26,603 nucleotides of DNA from Pseudomonadota bacterium (lineage in GTDB: Bacteria; Pseudomonadota; Gammaproteobacteria; Burkholderiales; Burkholderiaceae_D), in NCBI GenBank assembly GCA_023392035.1, contig JAEVZY010000174.1, positions 1 through 26,603 on the forward strand, in the 5' to 3' direction. Shown piece after piece: positions 1-7,677 of the stretch (position 1 is the first letter of the stretch; each line of letters opens with the position of its first letter). The notes under the pieces are model-generated. The model made no database searches, was not told the origin of the DNA, and saw only the letters and a program-made list of their open reading frames with translations. The translations under genes were made by a program, and so were the position numbers.

Positions 1-911
1 AATGGTTTCCCGGCCATATCAACGCCCCCCGCCGCCAGGCGGCCGAGGCCATGGAAAAGGGCGACATGGTGATTGAAGTGGGCGACGCCCGCATTCCGGC
101 GGCCAGCACCAATCCCATGATTCACGAGCTGCGCCGCTTCCGCCAGCGTCCCTGCCTGACGATTTTGAACAAGGCCGACCTGGCCGATCCCGAGGCCACC
201 CGCGCCTGGCTGCAGGCATTGTCCGGGCAAAAGGACATGACCGCAGTGGCCCTGTCCTGCAAGAACCCGGCCGAAGTGGCCCGGCTGCCGAAGCTGGCGA
301 TTGCGCGCGCGCCGCATCGCGGCACCGCCGAAAAGCCCTTGCGCGCCATGATCATGGGCATACCGAACGTGGGCAAATCCACGCTCATGAACGCGCTGCT
401 CAAGAAGCGCGTGGCCAAGGTCGGCGACGAACCCGCTGTCACCAAGACCCAGCAAAGGCTTTATCTGGGCCACAACATCGTCTTGATCGATACCCCCGGC
501 ATGCTGTGGCCGAAGATTGAACATCCAACCGATGGCTTGATGCTGGCCGCCAGCCATGCCGTGGGTGTGAATGCGCTGATCGAAGAGGAAGTGGCCGAAT
601 TTCTGGCCACACTGTTGTTGCAGCGCTATCCGCAGTTGCTCCTGGCGCGCTATGGCTGCAAGACCGAGGCGCTGGATGGCTGGGGCGTGCTGGAAGCCAT
701 CGCCAGCCGGCGTGCATTCCGCAAGCGCGGCGGCGAGCCGGACGTCGAGAAAGCCGCTCACGTTCTGCTGCAGGATTACCGCAGCGGCGCCCTGGGTCGC
801 ATCTCGCTCGAGACGCCGGAAAGCCGTGCCCACTTGCTGGCCACTTGGGCGCCGCCCGAACGTTTGGGCGAAACTCCCGAAGTGGAAGACGACGATCAAT
901 CTGATCGATAG
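1..911 (+). CDS. ylqF: Ribosome biogenesis GTPase YlqF/RbgA (5' end outside window)
   Basis: This is a circularly permuted GTPase that in other bacteria acts late in assembly of the 50S ribosomal subunit. The reading frame is open from base 3, so the gene starts upstream of the window. The first visible residues, WFPGHINAPRRQA, are the conserved YlqF N-terminus, so only a few codons are missing, and 302 residues are visible. The G motifs come in the permuted order of the family: G4 (LNKADL), then G5-like SCKNP, then the P-loop GIPNVGKST, then G3 DTPGM. A short C-terminal domain follows. The internal ATG at 51 would remove the conserved WFPGH motif and is not the start. The gene ends 192 bases before the next gene and looks functionally unrelated to it. 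Confidence 0.93.
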   Translation, partial: WFPGHINAPRRQAAEAMEKGDMVIEVGDARIPAASTNPMIHELRRFRQRPCLTILNKADLADPEATRAWLQALSGQKDMTAVALSCKNPAEVARLPKLAIARAPHRGTAEKPLRAMIMGIPNVGKSTLMNALLKKRVAKVGDEPAVTKTQQRLYLGHNIVLIDTPGMLWPKIEHPTDGLMLAASHAVGVNALIEEEVAEFLATLLLQRYPQLLLARYGCKTEALDGWGVLEAIASRRAFRKRGGEPDVEKAAHVLLQDYRSGALGRISLETPESRAHLLATWAPPERLGETPEVEDDDQSDR

Positions 912-961
912 AAGCCCAAGCTTCGCCTGCGATTCCGCAGGTAAGTCTGTCTCACCTGCGG
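911..961 (+). repeat. Overlapping inverted repeats after ylqF, possible weak terminator
   Basis: Three small inverted repeats follow the ylqF stop. They are GAAGC/GCTTC (911-924), CCTGCG/CGCAGG (926-941, 4-base loop) and CCGCAGGT/ACCTGCGG (935-961, 11-base loop). The last two share an arm, so only one can form at a time. No T-run follows, so this is not a classic intrinsic terminator. It could still end or attenuate ylqF transcription upstream of the hrp box. Confidence 0.35.
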
Positions 962-1026
962 CTGATCGCACCGTGCGTCGCATATAGAACGCACTCACGC
1001 GCATTCGCGAACACTCGCCCTTCGCA

Positions 1027-1054
1027 GGAACCCGCCTTTGCCCGGCCTCACCCA
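1027..1054 (+). promoter_or_regulatory. hrp-box-like promoter (HrpL-type ECF sigma site)
   Basis: GGAACC at 1027-1032 is followed by exactly 15 bases and then TCACCCA at 1048-1054. The HrpL consensus in group I Hrp systems is GGAACC-N15/16-CCACNNA, so there is one mismatch (T for the first C). The site ends 49 bases before the ATG at 1104, a normal promoter distance. I found no second copy upstream of the other genes in this unit, which fits one promoter for the whole operon. HrpL control is inferred; the hrpL gene is not in the window. Confidence 0.5.
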
Positions 1055-1103
1055 TGTTTTCGCGCGACCACGGCGGTCGTCATGAAAACGTGAAGAGGCA
1101 GGC

Positions 1104-4007
1104 ATGGCTGACAGAAGTCCCAATCTTTCGGGCGGCAAGAGTTATTCCGACGGCAGGCGTCACGGCAATCGCTCGGACCAGGTTTCTCCCGTCGCCACGC
1201 CGACAAAATTTCGGACTCCGCGCTCGCCCTCTTCATTGCCGCGCCCCACGGTATATGAACGCCAATGCAGTCGCTGGCATTCAGATCTGCAGATGGAAAA
1301 AGTCCGACTGCAGATCGACCTCAACAAGATGGTCAAGGACTGGGAAGCCGAGATAAACCGGCTGGAGAAAGCGCTTGGCGACAAGGGCCTGGAGACGCTG
1401 CTCGAGCACCTGGCGAAAATCAATCCCAAACAGGAACGCGAGCTGCGCGCCTATGCCGATGAACTCACCGGGGTGCTGGCGACGGCCAAGGTCTTGCGCG
1501 AGCTGCACCGGCAGGTAAAAGTGGTGCAGGACTGGAACGCCCTCAGCCGGGACGTGCTGGATGCGCTCAAGTCGCGCCAGACCAGCGTCAATGTCCTCAC
1601 GCTGCGCAAGCAGGCAGTTTCCTATTTCGTCTGGAGTGCGATCAGCCTGGCGCGGGTCGCCGCCTTCTCCTGCTTTTTGGCCGGCGTAGCCGGGTCCGCC
1701 ATTCCCTCCCTGGTGTTCGCCGGCGCCAGCATTCTTCCGGCGGGGCTGCAAACCGGAATGATGGTGCGCAACCATTTCCAGCTTCAGGAAAAGTACTACA
1801 GGAGCCAGGCCGCCGCCTTCGAGAGCATGGGGTGTGCGCTGCGCGGCCTGGAAAATTTTCCCGCGCATACCGTTGATGATGCCTTGGCCATGTTGGCGTT
1901 TCGCGATGCCTGTTCCAGTCTTCCGCAATTTTCGCCGGCTGCCGCGCTGGATGCGCAGCAGGCGGGATATGCCCGCATCCGCGATCAGGGCGTCATGCCG
2001 GTCAATATCCTCACCTCCTGCCTGGGCCAGATCCTGTCGATGATCCATGCGCCGCTCTGGTCCAGCAGTCTCTCGCTGGGTTTGTCCAGCGTCGGCTACA
2101 GTGGTCAGGCAATACTGAACGGCTTGCAGGGCAGGGTGGAGTACGACAAAGCCACCCGCCTGGGCGAGCGCTACAGCGCCTGGCTCAAGAGCAAGGCTGA
2201 CTGCGGCCAAATGCAGCAATGGGCCAATCGCAATGTCATGAACCGCGCCGCGCAGATCGGCATGACGGCGCACTACAGTCGCAAGCGCACACAACAGGAA
2301 CCGGAGGTCACGGGTTCGCTGGCCCGCTTGGTCAAGAGTCCTTTTGATGCTGTGAATGCCTTGATGGCCGGCGCCGCCAGCGCCTTGCCCTGGTTCGATC
2401 TCGCACCGCCGGGCTTCACCGTGATGGCCGGTCTGGTGGCATCCAGCATATCGGCGGTCGAGAGAACGGTGGCGGGTGTCAGGCTGTGGAAGCGCGGCAA
2501 CGTCGGCCTGGATGCCAAGGCGCGTCAGCTTCAGGCCCGCCTGATGTTGGCGCTGCTTGATCCCAGGGAATTGCTGGACCTGATCAACAAGCAAAGTGGC
2601 GGATCGCTCATGCTCAGTGTGCCGACCGGCAACTATGACGAGCGCACGGGCTTTGCCATGAGTTCACCGCAAGTGCTGCCCGCAGAGAATGAGTTCATTG
2701 CGCTTGAAGCGCTGGCCGATGCCGTGGACGTGTTTGCCGACGGCGAGAGCGGTGACGATGATCCGCTGCCGGAGCTGCTGATCCAGGTATTGGGCATGAA
2801 TTCGCTGGACTGGATCAACCTCTTGCGCGTGCTGAAAGGCATGCGCAATGGCGAAGACCGGATTGCCTTCATCAAGCAGCGCCTGGCCGCGGTGCTCAAG
2901 ATCGACTTCAACCTGGAGCCGAATGGAATGGAGCCGGCGCTGCCGGCCGAAGTGGTGATGCATCGCTTTCTGCTTGCCCTGGCGGACGATGAACTCGACC
3001 TCGAACAGCTCTTTGCAGATACCCAAGGCAGCGACCCGGAAACGCAATGGGGCCTGGCGCTCGAGGACAAGCTCGCAACTTTGCTGAGCGATTTTGGCGA
3101 GGACGCCTTCCTGGCCGCGCTGGAAGAAGTGTGGACCAAACGCCGGCCATGCAGCGACACAAGCAAGCCGCGCCTGAGCCTGTTTGCCTTGCACGTGCTG
3201 GGCAAACACCTGATTGACAAGCGTACGAAGTTTGCCAATCAATTGCGCAGCGCCCTGGCAGCGGACAAGCACGCTCTGATCATGCGGCACAGATATCCCG
3301 AAACCGATGTGAACGCCTTTGTCGACGCCATCGAGCAATTGCTTCGCGCCGCTCCGGCGCAGCGGGCCCAGCGCCGCGAAGCCTTGTATCACCTGGCGCG
3401 CATGAAGCTGACGCAGGAGCTGCTGCTCAAGTCACAGCGCTTCCGGTCCCTGGCCTGCCATGCTGACTTGATGAAAATTCTCGGGCTGGTGGATCGCGTG
3501 GTCGAACCTGACGGGGATCCGGAAAACGAGCTGGTGTATTCGGTCGACGGATCGACTGAGGATACCTTCCCGGACTCGGACCTGATCAGCACCGTCTCCA
3601 GCTCGGACCCCTTGAGTGATTCGGATCGGGCCGATCAGGCCTCGGAGAGCCTGCGCTCGCCGGACAAACAAAACGGCGTTGCAGATGGCGCGCAATCCCC
3701 CGAGGCGCCCGCTTCACCGGGGGTGACCCTGCTGGCACTCATCAGAAAGCCGCTCGCCGCTCGCCGCTCGGCGCGCACCCATGCAGTGCTGCAAGCGGTG
3801 GTGACGCAGTTGCCGACGGCGACTCCGCCCGTGCGCGCGTCAAACTCCTCGCGTCTGGCCTTTGCCCTGCCGATACAGACTCCTTACACCCCGGTACAGC
3901 CGCCCGAGACGCCCTTGGCCACACCGCGCGGCAAAGCGGTGGGCACGCCCTCGGGTACACCGCAGCTTGAGTCGCTGCGACATCGCGCAGAGGCTGAAGA
4001 AGTCTAG
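1104..4007 (+). CDS. Large multi-hydrophobic-segment protein 1, candidate type III effector
   Basis: This 967-aa protein belongs to no family I recognise. Residues 1-50 are Ser/Pro/Arg-rich and probably disordered, as in many type III secretion signals, although Asp3 is unusual for one. Residues 64-165 are strongly helical, with heptad-like charge patterns. Hydrophobic stretches lie near 171-225, 299-342 and 412-456. Residues 520-800 look like soluble helices. The tail from about 803 is disordered: first Asp/Ser-rich, then with repeated TP motifs (926-953). Distant relationship to the next large protein is visible in NEFIALEALADAV (compare NEYIALDILTDFI) and in the ILGLVDRV segment before the tail. 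Start: AAGAGG at 1093-1098 is five bases before ATG 1104, downstream of the hrp box. A membrane-acting effector is inferred from context. Confidence that this is a real gene is high; confidence in the role is moderate. Confidence 0.75.
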   Translation: MADRSPNLSGGKSYSDGRRHGNRSDQVSPVATPTKFRTPRSPSSLPRPTVYERQCSRWHSDLQMEKVRLQIDLNKMVKDWEAEINRLEKALGDKGLETLLEHLAKINPKQERELRAYADELTGVLATAKVLRELHRQVKVVQDWNALSRDVLDALKSRQTSVNVLTLRKQAVSYFVWSAISLARVAAFSCFLAGVAGSAIPSLVFAGASILPAGLQTGMMVRNHFQLQEKYYRSQAAAFESMGCALRGLENFPAHTVDDALAMLAFRDACSSLPQFSPAAALDAQQAGYARIRDQGVMPVNILTSCLGQILSMIHAPLWSSSLSLGLSSVGYSGQAILNGLQGRVEYDKATRLGERYSAWLKSKADCGQMQQWANRNVMNRAAQIGMTAHYSRKRTQQEPEVTGSLARLVKSPFDAVNALMAGAASALPWFDLAPPGFTVMAGLVASSISAVERTVAGVRLWKRGNVGLDAKARQLQARLMLALLDPRELLDLINKQSGGSLMLSVPTGNYDERTGFAMSSPQVLPAENEFIALEALADAVDVFADGESGDDDPLPELLIQVLGMNSLDWINLLRVLKGMRNGEDRIAFIKQRLAAVLKIDFNLEPNGMEPALPAEVVMHRFLLALADDELDLEQLFADTQGSDPETQWGLALEDKLATLLSDFGEDAFLAALEEVWTKRRPCSDTSKPRLSLFALHVLGKHLIDKRTKFANQLRSALAADKHALIMRHRYPETDVNAFVDAIEQLLRAAPAQRAQRREALYHLARMKLTQELLLKSQRFRSLACHADLMKILGLVDRVVEPDGDPENELVYSVDGSTEDTFPDSDLISTVSSSDPLSDSDRADQASESLRSPDKQNGVADGAQSPEAPASPGVTLLALIRKPLAARRSARTHAVLQAVVTQLPTATPPVRASNSSRLAFALPIQTPYTPVQPPETPLATPRGKAVGTPSGTPQLESLRHRAEAEEV

Positions 4008-4186
4008 CTTCCGATGACAGATATGGCGCAAATCAGGCAATACACGATAGGCGTCAATTTCGAGCGTCTACCGCATTGGCTACATATCCAGGCTCCACGT
4101 GGCCTAACTGTTTTGGAGCATCCAATTTTCATGGTTACAAAATCTCCGCTGTGAACCATCAAACAAAATATAAGGCGGAGGAAACA

Positions 4187-4246
4187 ATGGAAATCGGAAA
4201 TGCAAATGAGGGCAAATTATCTGTCAACTTGAGCCGCGGGGCCTGA
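4187..4246 (+). CDS. 19-codon leader ORF coupled to large protein 2
   Basis: A small ORF encodes MEIGNANEGKLSVNLSRGA. It has the best ribosome-binding site in this intergenic region, GGCGGAGG with six bases to ATG 4187. Its TGA stop (4244-4246) is one base before the ATG of the next large gene (4248), which has only a weak GGGG of its own. Translational coupling by stop-restart is the simplest reading. The peptide is in a different frame: losing one base, for example from the GGGG run at 4238-4241, would fuse it to the large protein as an N-terminal extension. A sequence error or a recent frameshift is therefore also possible. Confidence 0.45.
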   Translation: MEIGNANEGKLSVNLSRGA

Positions 4247-4247
4247 T

Positions 4248-7220
4248 ATGTACCACATGACCAGCGGATTCGCGAGGATGCTCGATTATTGCGGTTATCG
4301 GCAGGTAAAACCGCAAAAAACCGATGCGGCACATGACATGGAAGCAGCGGCCGCCGATTATGGCGAATGCATACCGGAATTCAGAGATTATTTCGACCTC
4401 GAATCCATCAAGAAAAAAATTGCCCACCGACCAGAGCAGGATCAAAAGGAATTCATTCAGTACTGCGATTGGTGCATACGCAGCATGGCGGCACGTGGCC
4501 GGAAATTTCAGCAAAAGCTGGCAAATCTCAATGGCGAATTCGCGAAAAGCTTTGTGAAGCTGGTGAATCAAAGTACGTTCAATCGCGTGATGTCCTGTAC
4601 TGATACCTGTTCCAGGGACATCCGTGAATGGGCGGCGAATCGTCGGCGCATGGCCCGTGGAATACACGGTAAAGGCTATGACCCCGAGGAAGGAAAAGAC
4701 CTTGTATCGACCAAAATACAGGCGTGTGCCTATATTGGCTGGGGGGCGTTGCAGTTCATGCGTGTCATCACTGGCGCCATCTTGTTCTATGGGCAGTACG
4801 AGGGCGATTTCCCGGCCAAGCACCATGCCCATCCCTCGGATCCGGATCAAACGCTGTACAACCGCCAGGTCTTCTACAACGGAACCGCCACCGGGCAAGC
4901 CATCTTTACGGGCGCCACTGCCATACCCGCATTTTTCCTGCACAGCCCTCCCCAATTCCGCGAATGCTGTCGCGGTTTTGCCGAGCTGAATACCGCGGAA
5001 TTGGCTGCACTCAATTGCTTCAAACACGCAGTGGATTTCATGAGCAGCGATGGAGACACCACTTCATTGCAAAACCTGCTCTACAAATTCGGGATGGAGA
5101 GTTTCAAGAGACGCCAGGCAAAATGGGGCAAATATGACGCCCTGCGCTATATGTTTTCGTCAATCAGGGAAACGGTGGCGTTTCCTGGAAACCTGATCTT
5201 TTCCGCCTTGGTCAGTATCAACCTTGCGGGGGGACAGACCTGGATCAGCGACCCGAAGGAGGCGGGGGTCTTGCAGACTCTTGCCGGTGTTTTCGGCATA
5301 TTGCAGGCTGTGTTGGACAGCGCACAGGGGGCCTGCGAAATCAAGAGCGCGGAAGACAAACTGGATGAAATTCTCAAAACGATCGAAAGATTGAACAGCC
5401 TTGAAAACAAATATCAAGGCCTTCGTACCGGGCCCAAGAATGAGATGGGCGAGTTGCTTCGAAGTACCATCAACAACGTTGCCCTGGTCACCCAAAAACG
5501 CCAGCAGATCATTCAAGTTCGGGAACGCGATTATGGCTACTTGCGCTACTTTAAAGGCATGGGTGGATTTCTGACTTCATTGGCCACGCTTATTTTTGGA
5601 GCGCAGCAGGCCGCGACAGGAGCGAAGTTCGGCCTATATCCCCTGATTTCTTCTTTGACCAGCACCACTTTGAGCGGAGCCTATTATGCGGCCGCGTTCA
5701 AGAAGATGTGGGCGCGCAATGAAGAAAAGATGTTGAAAAAGAAGCTTTGCACCAATGCGGAATTTGTGCGGCTGAACTTCGACAAAAAGGATGCCGCCTT
5801 TTATCAAACTTCAGGCGTGACAAGAAAGTTCCATGACTATAGGCACTTGTTCTGGAAAGGGAGAATCGGGGAGAAAGTCTCCCGTGATCTGCCGTTCCAA
5901 AACAATGAATATATCGCCTTGGATATCTTGACGGATTTTATTCTGGCTGAGATGCACCAGACGGAAAACGTGGGGGAACTTCCCGATACCGACGAGTTGG
6001 TGAATTGGCTGCATGAATCCTGGGGTGTCTCCAAGTCCATTATCGAGGCGACCTTGAAATGCTGTTGTGACAAGGCCCATGTATTCCAGCGCGACCAACT
6101 GAAACAAGGTTTGGCGAAGCTGTTGCGCACCTCGCTGGCGTTGGGGCCCGACAAATTGGAAAAGCGGATCAAGGCTTCCCTGGTTGTGCTGGCTGCAATG
6201 CGGCACTTTGATGTAGAGGATTCCGATGCAGGCAAGGATTTCGCAAGGATATCTCTGGATTTTACGGCCCGCGCCCAGCGCTGGAGCTCGGATGAGAATG
6301 AAGCGGAATTGCTGCGGGGAGTGATGAACAAGGAAGAGTTCATTGCGTCCGTCCTGCATGTGTTTTATCGATGTGAGGTTCCGGAGAATCTGGATGCGGA
6401 ATGGATCAAATTTGCAAAGATGGTGGCCGTGGCACAGGCCTTGGAGGCGCAAAGGTCCAATGCCTTGCTGGCAGTGGCCGACGCGACAAGGGAAAGCTTG
6501 AAATTGCCGCCGAAAACGGACGAGGACATTTCGCCTGAGGTTTTTGAAATTTTTCAAAGGGAAATGGCGGAATACGCCAAAACGTCGGTTCTCCAGCGCG
6601 GGAAGCTAACGGAAAGTCTCCGGAAATTGAGCAAGAACGAGTTGATGCAGAGCTTGCTGATTTTGGAGAAAGATCGGGATTGGATGAACAAGGTGGCGAG
6701 TGACTTGCCGTTGGAGCAGTCGGTGCCGCTTTTGCGGGGAATCAAGTTATTGTCCGACCGCGTGGATCTGAACCAGCCGCTTCCGGCGAATGTTCCCTCA
6801 TCTCCTCGCAACTACAAACCATCGCCCAAAGGCCAGGACAAGACGGTTCACAAAGGCGAGGACAAGACGGTTCGGGTTCCAAGCATCATTCGGGCGGAGC
6901 AGTCATCCGAGTCCAGCGAAACCGAGCGCCAAAGGCCATCGTGGACCTCATTGGAGGCGGCGGACCAGACGACCAGAAAGCTCAATGGAAAGACGCAAGC
7001 GCAAAACGCCAATGGCAAACATTCGTACCGCGGGCCAGACGGAAGTGAGACCAACAGCACGAGCACACCACGAAACACTCCCGTTTCAGTACGCACCGAT
7101 GCGAATGTATTTTTTGAAATCTCCGAAACCGATATTCTGGTGAGCGCGCCAGACAGCGACTCCGAGGACGAAAGTACGCAGGTGATCTTGAGGTCACCCG
7201 TCGGCATCGAAGAGGTATGA
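4248..7220 (+). CDS. Large multi-hydrophobic-segment protein 2, candidate type III effector
   Basis: This 990-aa protein is clearly homologous to the third large protein of the unit. Shared blocks, by residue, are: YDPEEGKD plus hydrophobic segment 1 (144-180), LSGAYY (475-480) followed by NAEFVR (503-508), a KQGLAKLLR block (619-640), EEFIASVLHV (696-705, identical in both) and SPEVFEIFQRE (762-772). Hydrophobic segments lie near 157-182, 214-231, 308-327, 340-357 and 436-485. From about 845 the tail is disordered, with a duplicated KGxDKTV unit and an acidic, Ser-rich end. The next gene overlaps its stop by four bases (ATGA), so the two are translationally coupled. The gene is visibly more AT-rich than its neighbours, which suggests separate acquisition. 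Function is unknown; a secreted, membrane-associated effector is inferred. Confidence 0.75.
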   Translation: MYHMTSGFARMLDYCGYRQVKPQKTDAAHDMEAAAADYGECIPEFRDYFDLESIKKKIAHRPEQDQKEFIQYCDWCIRSMAARGRKFQQKLANLNGEFAKSFVKLVNQSTFNRVMSCTDTCSRDIREWAANRRRMARGIHGKGYDPEEGKDLVSTKIQACAYIGWGALQFMRVITGAILFYGQYEGDFPAKHHAHPSDPDQTLYNRQVFYNGTATGQAIFTGATAIPAFFLHSPPQFRECCRGFAELNTAELAALNCFKHAVDFMSSDGDTTSLQNLLYKFGMESFKRRQAKWGKYDALRYMFSSIRETVAFPGNLIFSALVSINLAGGQTWISDPKEAGVLQTLAGVFGILQAVLDSAQGACEIKSAEDKLDEILKTIERLNSLENKYQGLRTGPKNEMGELLRSTINNVALVTQKRQQIIQVRERDYGYLRYFKGMGGFLTSLATLIFGAQQAATGAKFGLYPLISSLTSTTLSGAYYAAAFKKMWARNEEKMLKKKLCTNAEFVRLNFDKKDAAFYQTSGVTRKFHDYRHLFWKGRIGEKVSRDLPFQNNEYIALDILTDFILAEMHQTENVGELPDTDELVNWLHESWGVSKSIIEATLKCCCDKAHVFQRDQLKQGLAKLLRTSLALGPDKLEKRIKASLVVLAAMRHFDVEDSDAGKDFARISLDFTARAQRWSSDENEAELLRGVMNKEEFIASVLHVFYRCEVPENLDAEWIKFAKMVAVAQALEAQRSNALLAVADATRESLKLPPKTDEDISPEVFEIFQREMAEYAKTSVLQRGKLTESLRKLSKNELMQSLLILEKDRDWMNKVASDLPLEQSVPLLRGIKLLSDRVDLNQPLPANVPSSPRNYKPSPKGQDKTVHKGEDKTVRVPSIIRAEQSSESSETERQRPSWTSLEAADQTTRKLNGKTQAQNANGKHSYRGPDGSETNSTSTPRNTPVSVRTDANVFFEISETDILVSAPDSDSEDESTQVILRSPVGIEEV
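6825..6872 (+). repeat. 24-bp tandem duplication in the tail of large protein 2
   Basis: Two adjacent 24-base units (6825-6848 and 6849-6872) differ at only two positions. They encode PKGQDKTV and HKGEDKTV (residues 860-875). They lie in the disordered tail, so copy number could vary without breaking the fold. Confidence 0.8.
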
Positions 7221-7222
7221 GC

Positions 7223-7666
7223 ATGAGCGAAAACTCCGATGTCGGCGCCCGGAATTACCGGCACCTGTTGACCAGCATTGCGCAGGCCGAATCGCTGGAC
7301 AAGGCCAAATTTCTCTCGGATCAATGCTTCGAGAAAGACGGCGTGCGCCTGAGTTTCGAGCATCTTCCCCAGTCCAATTTGTGCCGCATAGGTTTTGCGC
7401 TGGGGCCGACGCCGCGCGATATGGAGGCGCTCAAGGCCATGCTCGAATCGAACGCTTTTCCCGAGAAGGGCTTGTTGCCCATCATGGCAATCGATCCGGA
7501 ATCGGGACAGGCCATGGTATTCGTTCACTTCCCCGCGATTGAAGAGGCGGAAATGGCCGTGCACTGCTTCCTGGGCTTCGGAATAGTGATGCTGGCCGAG
7601 CAGTGGAAAGAGCTGTGGAAGGAAGAGCTGAATCCGGCTTCAGGCGCGATCTGCGTTCTTGCCTGA
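7223..7666 (+). CDS. CesT-like class I type III secretion chaperone (probable)
   Basis: This small acidic protein (147 aa; about 21 Asp/Glu against 12-13 Lys/Arg) has the length and helix-strand order of class I type III chaperones. The order is an N-terminal helix (NYRHLLTSIAQAESL), strands with a 'DGVRLSFEHLP..CRIGFALG' pattern, a helix (DMEALKAMLES), a two-strand hairpin around DPESGQAMVFVHFP, and a long C-terminal helix ending AEQWKELWKEEL. Such chaperones bind the N-terminal region of a partner effector in the cytoplasm and hand it to the secretion ATPase. It lies between two large candidate effectors. ATG 7217 overlaps the previous stop but sits one base after AAGAGG; ATG 7223 is seven bases from it, so 7223 is preferred. 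The fold assignment is by eye and needs a profile search. Confidence 0.65.
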   Translation: MSENSDVGARNYRHLLTSIAQAESLDKAKFLSDQCFEKDGVRLSFEHLPQSNLCRIGFALGPTPRDMEALKAMLESNAFPEKGLLPIMAIDPESGQAMVFVHFPAIEEAEMAVHCFLGFGIVMLAEQWKELWKEELNPASGAICVLA

Positions 7667-7677
7667 AGGAGCTCGAG

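Noticed and set aside
1281..2594. 437-codon open frame on the minus strand inside large gene 1
   Set aside because: It has no recognisable motif and is His/Gln/Gly-rich like other shadow frames. The plus-strand frame is longer, has a ribosome-binding site and shares blocks with its paralogues.
4050..4090. PIP or hrpII box (TTCG-N15/16-TTCG) upstream of large gene 2
   Set aside because: A TTCG occurs near 4058 but no second TTCG follows at the required distance.
4113..4141. Separate sigma70 promoter before large gene 2 (TTGGAG, 17 bases, TACAAA)
   Set aside because: Only three of six and four of six bases match the consensus hexamers. It is too weak to report as a promoter.
7603..7677. Earlier start for large gene 3
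   Set aside because: It would overlap the chaperone gene by 64 bases and lacks a ribosome-binding site, whereas ATG 7678 has AAGGAG at good spacing.
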